Shown here: one piece after another, positions 1 through 7,502 of the stretch
Layout: each line of letters opens with the position of its first letter
Numbering within the stretch: the first letter of the stretch is position 1
Assembly: GCA_018712125.1 (NCBI GenBank)
Contig: DVHM01000024.1
Span: 1-23,341 of the forward strand
Length of the DNA stretch: 23,341 nt
Source: Pullilachnospira_A gallistercoris
GTDB taxonomy: Bacteria; Bacillota; Clostridia; Lachnospirales; Lachnospiraceae
Reading direction: 5' to 3'
The notes under the pieces: generated by a model
Databases searched by the model: none
Told to the model about the DNA's origin: nothing
The model's input: the letters and a program-made list of their open reading frames with translations, nothing else
Program-made: the position numbers and the translations under genes

Positions 1-501
1 TTAAACCAGATTACCGTTGGCGAGGTCTGTAAACACGCTCTGGTCAACCGCTCCACCTTCTATTCCCATTTTCAGGACATCTACGATGTGATCGCCCAGA
101 TCGAGACAGATCTGGAGAAAGAACTGCTGCAGACATACGAAGAGACAGACCTTTCGGTCAGGTCTGTCTCCATCGTCAGAGAATATCTTCTCATCTTTTT
201 AAAATTTGCCGCCAAATACCGGAGATTCTATCAGCTTCTGATGAAGGACACGGAAAATCCGGTGGCGAAAAATCTGATCTCCATGCTCAAAGATCAGGTG
301 GTCACTCCGCTGATGCGGGGCCTCTCTGTCCCGGACCGAACCGCCTCCTACTATTTCTCCTACGTCTTCGCCGGTTTCCTGAGCGTCATCCGCCAATGGC
401 TGGATGAAAAATGCCCCGAGACCCCCGAGGAGCTGGCGGACATTCTCTTTACCGTCATGCCCCTCTATTCGGAGGAAGTTTTCCGGGAAAATTTCCGTTA
501 A
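1..501 (+). CDS. TetR/AcrR-family transcriptional regulator, 5' end missing
   Basis: The reading frame is open from the first base of the window to a TAA at 499-501, so the N-terminus lies outside. The first visible residues (ITVGEVCKHALVNRSTFYSH, then F and further residues) are the second and third helices of a TetR-type helix-turn-helix; the RSTFYSHF recognition helix is very typical. The rest is an alpha-helical ligand-binding domain ending in a motif common in clostridial TetR proteins (LADILFTVMPLYSEEVFR). A GTG at 88 lies after the DNA-binding helix and cannot be the true start. The gene is convergent with the beta-galactosidase gene, with only 22 bp between the stop codons, so regulation of lacZ cannot be inferred from position. 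The ligand is unknown. Confidence 0.85.
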   Translation, partial: LNQITVGEVCKHALVNRSTFYSHFQDIYDVIAQIETDLEKELLQTYEETDLSVRSVSIVREYLLIFLKFAAKYRRFYQLLMKDTENPVAKNLISMLKDQVVTPLMRGLSVPDRTASYYFSYVFAGFLSVIRQWLDEKCPETPEELADILFTVMPLYSEEVFRENFR

Positions 502-523
502 AGGCAAGTCCTGTCATCCCATT

Positions 524-3500
524 CTATGTCCAGGAAATCAGGAATTTCACTTCATAATCCTGCTTCATATCGTAGCAGAATTCCTCGGTGGTGGCGGGAC
601 CGCAGCTTCCGGTTCCGATACCCATCTGGAATGCCTCGATCGTCACATACGTTCCGCTGACCTTCTCGTCCTCCCGATGTTTCATGGAAGCCAGCTCCAC
701 ATCACTGTAGGGCTTGATGGACAGCTCGAAGGGCCGGTCCACCGCGGTAAACTGGATCCGGTGTACACCGTCGGAAACCGCCGCATACTGAGTATCCATG
801 CGGTTGCCACTCTCCTGGGGACGAATATTGGGCTCCGTCATGTCGCCGACTTTGCAGAGCACCCTCTCAATCTGCGTCTGATCTTTCATATCCGCGTAGG
901 ACTCGCCGTTTCTTCCCAGATATTCCACCTGATCGAAAGCCTCATCCAGGCGGTAGGTCTTCCCGAATCTCGGCAAATGTCCCTTGCCCTTCTCACAGTG
1001 GATTTTGCTGGTTACCAGCAGTCCGCCCGCAGTCTTCTCATAGGTATCCGTGCAGGTAAAGACGGATTTCTTGCAGGTAATCTTTGTGGCCACAGTTACC
1101 GCCCCGTCCTTGTAGTCGGCGTGGAGCATCTCCTCCTTGGCGCCCTCAAACTGCTCCATAGGCTTGTCGCCCGTCAACGTCTTGTCGTTATCCGTGGATA
1201 CACGATAGAGGATTGTGTAGGGCGTGCCGCTGGTCAGGGTAAATCCGTCGGTCTTCAATGCGAATCCATCCGCGGTCAGGCTGACCTCGTCGGGGAGTTT
1301 CTCTTCCTTCTCCAGAAGCTCGGGATCCGCTTCCGCCAGGCTCTCCATAGCGCCCAGAAGAATCTGCTCTTTGGACACTTCCCTGCCCGAACGACGGTCT
1401 GTGGTGGTAACGGTAACCCAGGACATCCGGTTCGCTGTGAGATCGCCGTTTACCTCCGGGCTCTCATCCTCGATATCCGAAGGCTCCACCGTCACAATGG
1501 ACTTGGAGAGGGGCTCCGTATCCGGAATGACCACAGCGCATCTTCCGTCACTCCACTCAAATTTCAACTCATAGCGGCTTCCGTTGGTAAACGCTGTGGT
1601 GTTGAAAATCTCAAAGCGGTTCTCTCCCACCTTGCTGACCCGAATCGGCCGATAGGTAAACCGCGCCAGCTTCGCTCCGGTGGAAGGCGTTCTGTCGGGA
1701 TAGAACAGACCATCCACGCAGAAGTTTCCGTCATGCTCCCACTCGCCGTGGTCGCCGCCGTATGTGTAGCTTCCATCCTCATGGAGCACCGCGTGATCTA
1801 CCATCTCCCAGATGCATCCGCCCATCAGGCTGTCATAGGAGTAGATCTCCTTCCAGTATCCCTCGATGCCGCCGGGGCCGACGCCCATGGCGTGCGCGTA
1901 CTCGCAGAGGAAGTAGGGCCGGTCATTCAATTTCGGCTCTTTCCAGGTTCCCTCGCCGATGGCATGAACCTGCTCCACCGGCGGATACATCTCGCTTCCC
2001 ACATCGTAAGCCTTCCGGTCACAGTGGATCGCGCTCTCGTAGTGTACGGGGATATCCGTGTGCTCCTTTAAATATTCATACATCTTATCCGTGTTGGCAT
2101 AGCCGCCGGACTCATTTCCCAGGCTCCACATCATGATGGAGGGATGCAGTTTATCTCTCTGGTACAGACGTTTTACCCGGTCCACATAGTGACCTTCCCA
2201 GGCCGGATCGTGGCTGATGCGGTTGTAGCTGGGCGGCAGCTTGTGGATAAACACGCCGTGCGTCTCCAGATCCGTCTCGTCCACCACATAGATTCCCATC
2301 TCGTCGCACATCTCCAGCAGATAGGGATCCGGCGGATAGTGGGAGGTACGCACCGTGTCCATATTGAATTCCTTGCAGGTGCGGATATCCCGCTCGATCT
2401 CCTCCGGCGTCATGGTATAGCCATTGGTGCAGCTGGTGTCGTGATGGTTTACGCCGTGGAATTTCACTTTCTTTCCGTTCCACAGGAAGAGCCGTCCGTC
2501 GATCGTAATCTTCTTGAATCCGATACGGGTCTTGATACACTCGTTCTCTGTCTCCACATAGAGATCGTAGAGATAGGGCGTCTCCGCCGTCCACTCCAGC
2601 ACCGAAAGATCTTCAAACACAGCCTTCGCGATGTGATCCTCGGAGGAAACCTGAACAGTCTGATCGATTCCATGTCCGCAGATGGTCACGGAAGCCGCGC
2701 CCTCCTCCGGGAACTCAACGGACACCGTTGCGCTGTAGACCGCCTTCTCGCCATCCCTGGCGTCAGCCTTCTTCTCCGTCTTCAGATCCACATCCCAGAC
2801 ATCGTTCTTGTCCCCGATCCGAAGCAGCACATCCCGGAAAATACCGTTGTTTCGGAACATATCCTGGCACTCCAGATAGGTGCCGTTGCACCAGCGGTGT
2901 ACCACAACCACCAGCTCGTTTTCCCCTGCCGTCATGTAGGAGGAAATGTCAAACTCCGCCGTGTTGTGAGCGCCCTCGGAATAACCCACGAAAGATCCGT
3001 TCACATACAGATCCATACAGCTGGCCACTCCCAGGAAGGAGATGATATACTCTTTGGAGGGATCTTCCACCGGCACCAGCTTGCGGTACACGCCCACGAA
3101 ATTATACTCGTCCTTGGGCTCCGCCCAGCCGGGTCCCATACCGCCCTCCGGGCTCATCAGGGAAAAGACCTTGCCCACCTGCTCCTCCATGGGAATCTTT
3201 GGCGGGTCGTAGGGGAACTGATACCGCAGGTTCACATAGAAGGGGCGGTCATATCCCCGGAACTGCCAGCAGGCCGGCACATCGATGGTGTCCCAGTCTA
3301 CCGCGTCCGTGTCCAGCACATCGGGCAGATCCGCCGGATTGTGATAGAACTTGAAATCCCAATCGCCGTTTAAGCACTGCACCATGGGAGAAGCGTATCT
3401 TCTCTCCCGTGTCGTCACCTGATCGGCCGCCTTGCGGTCAGGATAAGGAATAAAATAACTTCTCGGCGGCATTTTGTTTACCTCGAAAATATCGAAGGTG

Positions 3501-3532
3501 TGATAATTGGTTTTGTTAATCTGATATTGCAT
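524..3532 (-). CDS. lacZ: Beta-galactosidase, glycoside hydrolase family 2 (LacZ type)
   Basis: A complete 1002-residue protein, close to the length of LacZ (about 1020 residues). It hydrolyses terminal beta-D-galactosides such as lactose by a retaining mechanism. The order of parts is a jelly-roll sugar-binding domain (about 45-240), an immunoglobulin-like domain (about 245-340), a TIM barrel (about 345-620) and C-terminal beta domains including the LacZ small-chain domain. The acid/base is Glu474 in SLGNESGG and the nucleophile is Glu544 in FLCEYAHAMG. RTSHYPPDP (395-403) and DETDLETHG (418-426) are family motifs, and WCNGTYLECQDM near 214-225 matches the LacZ N-terminal signature. There is no signal peptide, so the enzyme is cytoplasmic. 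The ATG follows a GGGGG ribosome site by 7 bases. It appears monocistronic, with no sugar transporter alongside. I see no clear terminator in the short gap to the convergent TetR gene. Confidence 0.95.
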   Translation of the reverse strand: MQYQINKTNYHTFDIFEVNKMPPRSYFIPYPDRKAADQVTTRERRYASPMVQCLNGDWDFKFYHNPADLPDVLDTDAVDWDTIDVPACWQFRGYDRPFYVNLRYQFPYDPPKIPMEEQVGKVFSLMSPEGGMGPGWAEPKDEYNFVGVYRKLVPVEDPSKEYIISFLGVASCMDLYVNGSFVGYSEGAHNTAEFDISSYMTAGENELVVVVHRWCNGTYLECQDMFRNNGIFRDVLLRIGDKNDVWDVDLKTEKKADARDGEKAVYSATVSVEFPEEGAASVTICGHGIDQTVQVSSEDHIAKAVFEDLSVLEWTAETPYLYDLYVETENECIKTRIGFKKITIDGRLFLWNGKKVKFHGVNHHDTSCTNGYTMTPEEIERDIRTCKEFNMDTVRTSHYPPDPYLLEMCDEMGIYVVDETDLETHGVFIHKLPPSYNRISHDPAWEGHYVDRVKRLYQRDKLHPSIMMWSLGNESGGYANTDKMYEYLKEHTDIPVHYESAIHCDRKAYDVGSEMYPPVEQVHAIGEGTWKEPKLNDRPYFLCEYAHAMGVGPGGIEGYWKEIYSYDSLMGGCIWEMVDHAVLHEDGSYTYGGDHGEWEHDGNFCVDGLFYPDRTPSTGAKLARFTYRPIRVSKVGENRFEIFNTTAFTNGSRYELKFEWSDGRCAVVIPDTEPLSKSIVTVEPSDIEDESPEVNGDLTANRMSWVTVTTTDRRSGREVSKEQILLGAMESLAEADPELLEKEEKLPDEVSLTADGFALKTDGFTLTSGTPYTILYRVSTDNDKTLTGDKPMEQFEGAKEEMLHADYKDGAVTVATKITCKKSVFTCTDTYEKTAGGLLVTSKIHCEKGKGHLPRFGKTYRLDEAFDQVEYLGRNGESYADMKDQTQIERVLCKVGDMTEPNIRPQESGNRMDTQYAAVSDGVHRIQFTAVDRPFELSIKPYSDVELASMKHREDEKVSGTYVTIEAFQMGIGTGSCGPATTEEFCYDMKQDYEVKFLISWT

Positions 3533-3617
3533 TTCACATCCCCCTTGCTCTTTTTACGGATCCACAGATATTTTCACGGTTCTTCTCCGATAACCGCATG
3601 GAATCCGCTTTACCCCC

Positions 3618-3646
3618 ATTATAACATCCCGCCTCGGAAATGACAT
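3618..3646 (-). promoter_or_regulatory. Sigma-A promoter of the beta-galactosidase gene
   Basis: On the minus strand, a perfect -10 TATAAT (3618-3623) lies 17 bp from ATGTCA (3641-3646), which matches 4 of 6 positions of the -35 consensus. The predicted start of transcription is near 3611, giving a leader of about 80 nt. The weak -35 suggests dependence on an activator or modest basal expression. This is inferred from sequence only. Confidence 0.65.
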
Positions 3647-3681
3647 GACCATTAGCGATCTTTTCCGCCGCTTTTCGTATC

Positions 3682-3728
3682 AAAAAAAGACTTTTCCATC
3701 CCCCTTTCCGGGAGATGAAAAAGTCTTT
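3682..3728 (-). terminator. Rho-independent terminator of the ferritin gene
   Basis: On the minus strand the stem AGACTTTTTCATC pairs with GATGGAAAAGTCT with one mismatch, around a C/G-rich loop, and is followed by seven T residues. It starts about 12 bases after the ferritin stop codon. Confidence 0.85.
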
Positions 3729-3739
3729 CTGCATCCGCC

Positions 3740-4249
3740 TTACAGGGTAAGGGAGGGAGCCGCGTAAACTCTGCCCTTCAGCTCATTGTCCAGCATGTAA
3801 AGTCCCTTGCTGTCTCCGCCGAAAAGCTCCAGCTTCGTAATCATATCGTTGGCGTTGGTCTCCTCCTCGCCCTGCTCCTTCACGAACCAGTCCAAGAACT
3901 GAACGGTGCGGAAATCGTTGACCTTCTGCGCTTCCCCGTAAATGTTGTTGATCAGGGAAGTCACGTACTCCTCGTGAGCCAGCGCCGCCTTCAGCGGATC
4001 CATCAGCTCGCTGTAGGTCTGATCCGGTTTCGCGATCGCCTCCAGAGTGACCTTCTGATTGTTGTTGTGGAGATACTGGTAGAAGAGCATCGCGTGATCC
4101 TGCTCCTCCTTCGCCTGGATTTCATACCAGTTGGCATAGCCGTCCAGCCCTTTCTCCTTGTAAAAATTTGCCATATCCAGATACAGATATGCGGAATAAA
4201 ACTCCTTGTTGATCTGCTCGTTTAACAGTTCTGCTACTCTCTGATCCAT
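3740..4249 (-). CDS. ftnA: Non-haem bacterial ferritin (FtnA type)
   Basis: A 169-residue protein of the usual ferritin length. It stores iron as a 24-subunit cytoplasmic cage and oxidises Fe(II) at a di-iron site. The ferroxidase ligands fit the E. coli FtnA pattern with an offset of one residue: Glu16 (NKEFYSAY), Tyr23, Glu49 and His52 (KEEQDHA), Glu93, Gln126 and Glu129 (KEQGEEE). There are no haem-binding features that would make it a bacterioferritin. I chose the ATG at 4249 over the longer in-frame opening because AGGAGG lies 8 bases upstream and the family begins at this point (MDQRVAELLNEQ). The gene stands alone, with its own terminator at 3682-3728 and a promoter region holding a palindrome. 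It probably buffers iron and limits Fenton chemistry in an anaerobe. Confidence 0.95.
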   Translation of the reverse strand: MDQRVAELLNEQINKEFYSAYLYLDMANFYKEKGLDGYANWYEIQAKEEQDHAMLFYQYLHNNNQKVTLEAIAKPDQTYSELMDPLKAALAHEEYVTSLINNIYGEAQKVNDFRTVQFLDWFVKEQGEEETNANDMITKLELFGGDSKGLYMLDNELKGRVYAAPSLTL

Positions 4250-4312
4250 CAATTCTTCTCCTCCTGTCCGCGGATCACAAGATCTGATCGAGATCTCCCG
4301 CTCCTGATTTTT

Positions 4313-4342
4313 ACAGGGTTTTCCCTGTTCTTCCACAGTATA
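4313..4342 (-). promoter_or_regulatory. Ferritin promoter -10 with adjacent 16-bp palindrome
   Basis: On the minus strand a -10 TATACT lies at 4337-4342. No good -35 is present; the best-spaced hexamer is TTTTCC at 4360-4365, inside the preceding terminator hairpin. Just downstream, around the predicted start of transcription, is a perfect palindrome ACAGGG-TTTT-CCCTGT (4313-4328). It could be a repressor operator or a 5' stem-loop of the mRNA. It does not look like a Fur or PerR box. Both assignments are inference. Confidence 0.5.
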
Positions 4343-4350
4343 ACACAGAA

Positions 4351-4388
4351 AACAGAAAAGGAAAACAGGAATCTTTCCTGTTTTCCTT
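4351..4388 (-). terminator. Rho-independent terminator of the ATP synthase operon
   Basis: A perfect 14-bp stem (AAGGAAAACAGGAA with TTCCTGTTTTCCTT) closes a 3-base loop at 4358-4388. Read on the minus strand it is followed by TTTTCTGTTTTC. It lies 15 bases past the stop of the last gene of the operon (4403) and just upstream of the ferritin promoter, insulating the two units. Confidence 0.85.
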
Positions 4389-4402
4389 ATTGGAAAATTT
4401 TA

Positions 4403-4768
4403 TCAATGCATCTGGGCGTGCTCCCGCTGCAGCTCCGCGAACAGAGCCGGCGGCGTCCAGCGAATATTGTTTGGCGTCAGAACCGCTTTCAGGGAAACCG
4501 GCTGCAGCCCCTGTTCCTTCCAGGCCGCCAGAAACGCGTCGATTCCTCTGTCGTCCAGCCCGGACAACACCAGCATCTCCCCGGCAAGTTCCGGTCCCAT
4601 ATAGATTTCCTTTTTCTTTTCAAAGCCGATAATACCGGCCAGATATCCCAATTCCTGGCAGTAATCCGAACGGGAAATTTCCACAGCCTCCGCGCCGATC
4701 CGATCGCATACTTTTCTGATCTGGCGCGCCCGATCCAAATCCATATGAAACATCAGTATCTTCTTCAT
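4403..4768 (-). CDS. DUF3783 domain protein, last gene of the ATP synthase operon
   Basis: A 121-residue protein beginning MKKILMFHMD and ending in a conserved block (AFLAAWKEQGLQPVSLKAVL, then TPNNIRW), which I recognise as DUF3783. Its function is unknown. The start at 4768 overlaps the atpC stop as TGATG, which implies translational coupling; AGGTGG sits 9-10 bases upstream inside atpC. An in-frame GTG at 4780 is possible but less likely. There is no membrane segment or signal peptide. Residues 1-50 contain an alternating hydrophobic pattern compatible with a small alpha/beta fold. Position links it to ATP synthase expression, but no role in the enzyme is established from sequence. Confidence 0.8.
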   Translation of the reverse strand: MKKILMFHMDLDRARQIRKVCDRIGAEAVEISRSDYCQELGYLAGIIGFEKKKEIYMGPELAGEMLVLSGLDDRGIDAFLAAWKEQGLQPVSLKAVLTPNNIRWTPPALFAELQREHAQMH

Positions 4769-5187
4769 CACAGATTCCACCTGTGGCCGTGTCCTGCCCG
4801 CAGACGATTCATGGCCCGGGCGAGAGACGCCTGAGAATGATAGTACTCCTGGATGCTCTGTTTCTGGCGGAGCTGCTCCTCGGCCCGCTCCTTCTGTTCT
4901 TCCGCCCTGCGAAGATCGATATCTTCCGGCTTCTCCGCAGTCTCCACAATCAGCGTCACACGGTTGTTGACAATCTCTGCGAATCCCTGGCCAACCACCG
5001 CCTCATGCCACTCTCCCTCCGGCAGTTCCACTTTAGCCAGCCCGATGTCCACGGCAATCAGCATATCTTCATGATTTGCCATGATACCCTTGGCGCCGTC
5101 CGGCGCCGGAATAATGATCTGGCGGACTCTGCCCTCAAAGAAAACGCCGTCGCTGGCAATAATTTTCAAATAAAATGTCTTATTCAT
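4768..5187 (-). CDS. atpC: ATP synthase F1 subunit epsilon
   Basis: A 139-residue central-stalk subunit that couples rotation to catalysis and can inhibit ATP hydrolysis. An N-terminal beta-sandwich (about 1-85, with IIIPAPDGAKGIMANHEDML and GFAEIVNNRVTLIVETAEKP) is followed by a C-terminal helical hairpin (about 88-130, PEDIDLRRAEEQKERAEEQL). AGGAG lies 8 bases before the ATG. The gap to atpD is 11 bases, and its stop overlaps the start of the DUF3783 gene. Confidence 0.95.
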   Translation of the reverse strand: MNKTFYLKIIASDGVFFEGRVRQIIIPAPDGAKGIMANHEDMLIAVDIGLAKVELPEGEWHEAVVGQGFAEIVNNRVTLIVETAEKPEDIDLRRAEEQKERAEEQLRQKQSIQEYYHSQASLARAMNRLRAGHGHRWNL

Positions 5188-5198
5188 GGGCCGCTCTC

Positions 5199-6596
5199 CT
5201 ACTCAGAGGCCTTCTCCGCCTCTGCCTTTGCAATCACATCATCGATGGTACCCACGTTGAAGAACGCTGACTCGGGATACTCATCCATCTCTCCGTTGAT
5301 GATCATCTCAAATCCGCGGATCGTCTCCTTCAGCGGGACATACTTTCCGGGAACACCGGTAAAGGTCTCCGCCACAAAGAAGGGCTGAGAGAGGAATCTC
5401 TGGATTTTTCTGGCTCTCATGACCGTAATCTTATCCTCGTCGGAGAGCTCTTCCATACCCAGAATCGCGATGATATCCTGCAGTTCCGTATACTTCTGAA
5501 GGATCGCCAGCACCTGGTTTGCCACACGGTAATGCTCCTCGCCCACGATATCGGCCTCCAGAATACGGGAGTTGGACTCCAGCGGATCCACCGCCGGGTA
5601 AATACCCTGCTCCACAATCTTTCTGGAAAGCACTGTGGTGGCATCCAGATGAGCGAAGGTGGTGGCGGGCGCCGGGTCTGTCAGGTCGTCGGCCGGCACA
5701 TACACAGCCTGCACCGAAGTGACGGAACCGTTCTTGGTGGAGGCGATACGCTCCTGCAGCTCGCCCATCTCCGTCGCCAGCGTCGGCTGATAACCCACCG
5801 CGGATGGCATACGTCCCAGCAGCGCGGAAACCTCGGAACCTGCCTGCGTGAAACGGAAAATATTGTCGATGAAGAGAAGCACGTTCCGGTGCTGCTCATC
5901 ACGGAAATACTCCGCCATGGTCAACCCTGTCTCCGCCACACGCATACGGGCTCCGGGGGGCTCGTTCATCTGTCCGAACACCAGGGCGGTATTCTTCAGG
6001 ACGCCGGATTCCTTCATCTCTGTCCACAGGTCATTTCCCTCACGGGAACGCTCTCCCACGCCGGTAAAGATGGAGTAGCCGCCGTGCTCTGTCGCCACGT
6101 TTCGGATCAGCTCCTGGATCAGCACGGTCTTTCCCACGCCGGCTCCGCCGAACAGACCGATCTTACCGCCCTTGGCGTAGGGCGCCAGCAGATCGATGAC
6201 CTTGATACCGGTCTCCAGAATCTCCACCACCGGGCTCTGCTCCTCAAAGGAGGGCGGATCTCTGTGGATGACCCACTCGGGGGCGTCCGTAATCTGCTCG
6301 CCGTCATCGATGGTCTCGCCCAGCACGTTGAACAGTCTCCCCAGGGTCTTCTCCCCCACGGGAACCTTGATGCCGGATCCGGTAGCTGTCACTTCCATAT
6401 CCTTGTGCAGGCCCTCGCTGGCAGCCAGCATCAGGCAGCGCACCTCGTTGTTGCCCAGATGCTGCGCGACTTCCATCACGCAGGTCTTCCCGTTGTTTTC
6501 CACCGTCAGCGCGTCCTTGATATAGGGAAGCTCGCCGTCCGCAAATTCCACATCCACAACGGGACCCATAATCTGTACAATTCGTCCTTTATTCAT
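5199..6596 (-). CDS. atpD: ATP synthase F1 subunit beta
   Basis: A 465-residue catalytic subunit that makes ATP from ADP and phosphate in the F1 head. The P-loop GGAGVGKT is at 150-157. The GERSREGNDLW segment carries the catalytic glutamate, followed by the Walker B region LLFIDNIFRFTQAGSE and the EELSDED motif, the DELSEED equivalent that contacts the central stalk. The start at 6596 gives the standard N-terminus MNKGRIVQIMGPVVDVEF. The open frame continues upstream into atpG, but those residues are an out-of-frame reading of atpG. The ribosome site AGGAAG overlaps the atpG stop region, and the gap is 8 bases. All catalytic residues I can check are present. Confidence 0.97.
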   Translation of the reverse strand: MNKGRIVQIMGPVVDVEFADGELPYIKDALTVENNGKTCVMEVAQHLGNNEVRCLMLAASEGLHKDMEVTATGSGIKVPVGEKTLGRLFNVLGETIDDGEQITDAPEWVIHRDPPSFEEQSPVVEILETGIKVIDLLAPYAKGGKIGLFGGAGVGKTVLIQELIRNVATEHGGYSIFTGVGERSREGNDLWTEMKESGVLKNTALVFGQMNEPPGARMRVAETGLTMAEYFRDEQHRNVLLFIDNIFRFTQAGSEVSALLGRMPSAVGYQPTLATEMGELQERIASTKNGSVTSVQAVYVPADDLTDPAPATTFAHLDATTVLSRKIVEQGIYPAVDPLESNSRILEADIVGEEHYRVANQVLAILQKYTELQDIIAILGMEELSDEDKITVMRARKIQRFLSQPFFVAETFTGVPGKYVPLKETIRGFEMIINGEMDEYPESAFFNVGTIDDVIAKAEAEKASE

Positions 6597-6604
6597 AAGC
6601 TTTC

Positions 6605-7501
6605 TCACTTCCTCTTGTTCTTCTGCGCTCTCGCGCCGGCGCAGACCTCGGTAATCTCCTGTGTGATCGCCGCCTGTCTTGCCCTGTTGTACTGCATCGA
6701 CAGCTCCTTTGTCAGCTCTGTAGCGCTGTCCGTAGCCGACTTCATGGCCATCATACGGGCGTTGTGCTCGCTGGCAAAGGCCTCCACCAGACATCCGTAA
6801 ACCATACCGTTGACATAGTTCGGAACGATATTGTCCATGACGCCCTTGACGGACGGATAGAGCTGAATCTCCTCGCGGTGCACATTCAGCGGCATCTTCA
6901 TCTCATGGAAATCGCTCTTCTCCAGCGGGAGAAGTTTTACCATCTCCGCCTCGGATTTTATGGAATTTTCCATGCGGGTGTAAATGATATACACCTCATC
7001 CAGCTCGCCCTCCAGAAACTGCTCGATGATCTTGCCACCGATATCTCTGGCCCGGTGCATGGTCGGCTTCTGTACCGTGTACTGGAAATGGGTATCCACC
7101 TCCACCTGGCGTCTGGCGAAATAATGTCTCCCCAGCTCGCCCACCACGAACAGCTTGTGCTCGCCGGGCGTCTTTAGGAGCTCTTCCTCCAGCTTGAAGA
7201 TATTGTGGTTGTAGGAACCGGCCAGTCCCTTGTCCGCCGAAACCACGATGGAGCCGATCTTTCGCTTCTCAGCCGGTATGTTTTCCCGCGCGTCAAAGAA
7301 GGGATGCTGCGCCATCTCCGGCATGTGGCGAATGATTCTGGAAATTTCTCCCTGGAGCCCGTAAAAGTAAGGCTCCGTATCCGCCAGTTTCTTTTTTGCC
7401 TGAGTCAGCTTGGAGGAGGAGATCATGTACATCGCATTGGTTATCTTCATGGTGTCCTTGATGCTGTTGATGCGGCTCTGAATCTCTCTGATATTCGCCA
7501 T
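6605..7501 (-). CDS. atpG: ATP synthase F1 subunit gamma
   Basis: A 298-residue rotor shaft subunit. The N-terminal helix MANIREIQSRINSIKDTMKI and the C-terminal helix containing MKSATDSATELTKELSMQYN and RQAAITQEITEV form the coiled coil inside the alpha3-beta3 ring. The middle contains the conserved SDKGLAGSYN-type motif, here SADKGLAGSYNHN. It is slightly longer than the E. coli protein (287 residues). The ATG starts one base after the atpA stop (TAG-T-ATG), so translation is almost certainly coupled. Confidence 0.96.
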   Translation of the reverse strand: MANIREIQSRINSIKDTMKITNAMYMISSSKLTQAKKKLADTEPYFYGLQGEISRIIRHMPEMAQHPFFDARENIPAEKRKIGSIVVSADKGLAGSYNHNIFKLEEELLKTPGEHKLFVVGELGRHYFARRQVEVDTHFQYTVQKPTMHRARDIGGKIIEQFLEGELDEVYIIYTRMENSIKSEAEMVKLLPLEKSDFHEMKMPLNVHREEIQLYPSVKGVMDNIVPNYVNGMVYGCLVEAFASEHNARMMAMKSATDSATELTKELSMQYNRARQAAITQEITEVCAGARAQKNKRK

Positions 7502-7502
7502 A

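Noticed and set aside
404..2071. Long plus-strand open frame opposite the beta-galactosidase gene
   Set aside because: It is antisense to a clear GH2 enzyme, has no ribosome site and resembles no known protein.
1..3532. TetR regulator as the local regulator of the beta-galactosidase gene
   Set aside because: The genes are convergent, the regulator does not sit at the lacZ promoter, and no shared operator is visible in the window.
3534..3734. 66-codon minus-strand frame upstream of lacZ
   Set aside because: It contains the ferritin terminator and the lacZ promoter, so it is not coding.
5532..6800. 422-codon plus-strand open frame opposite atpD and atpG (and a similar one at 7731-8996 opposite atpA)
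   Set aside because: These are antisense shadows of highly conserved ATP synthase genes.
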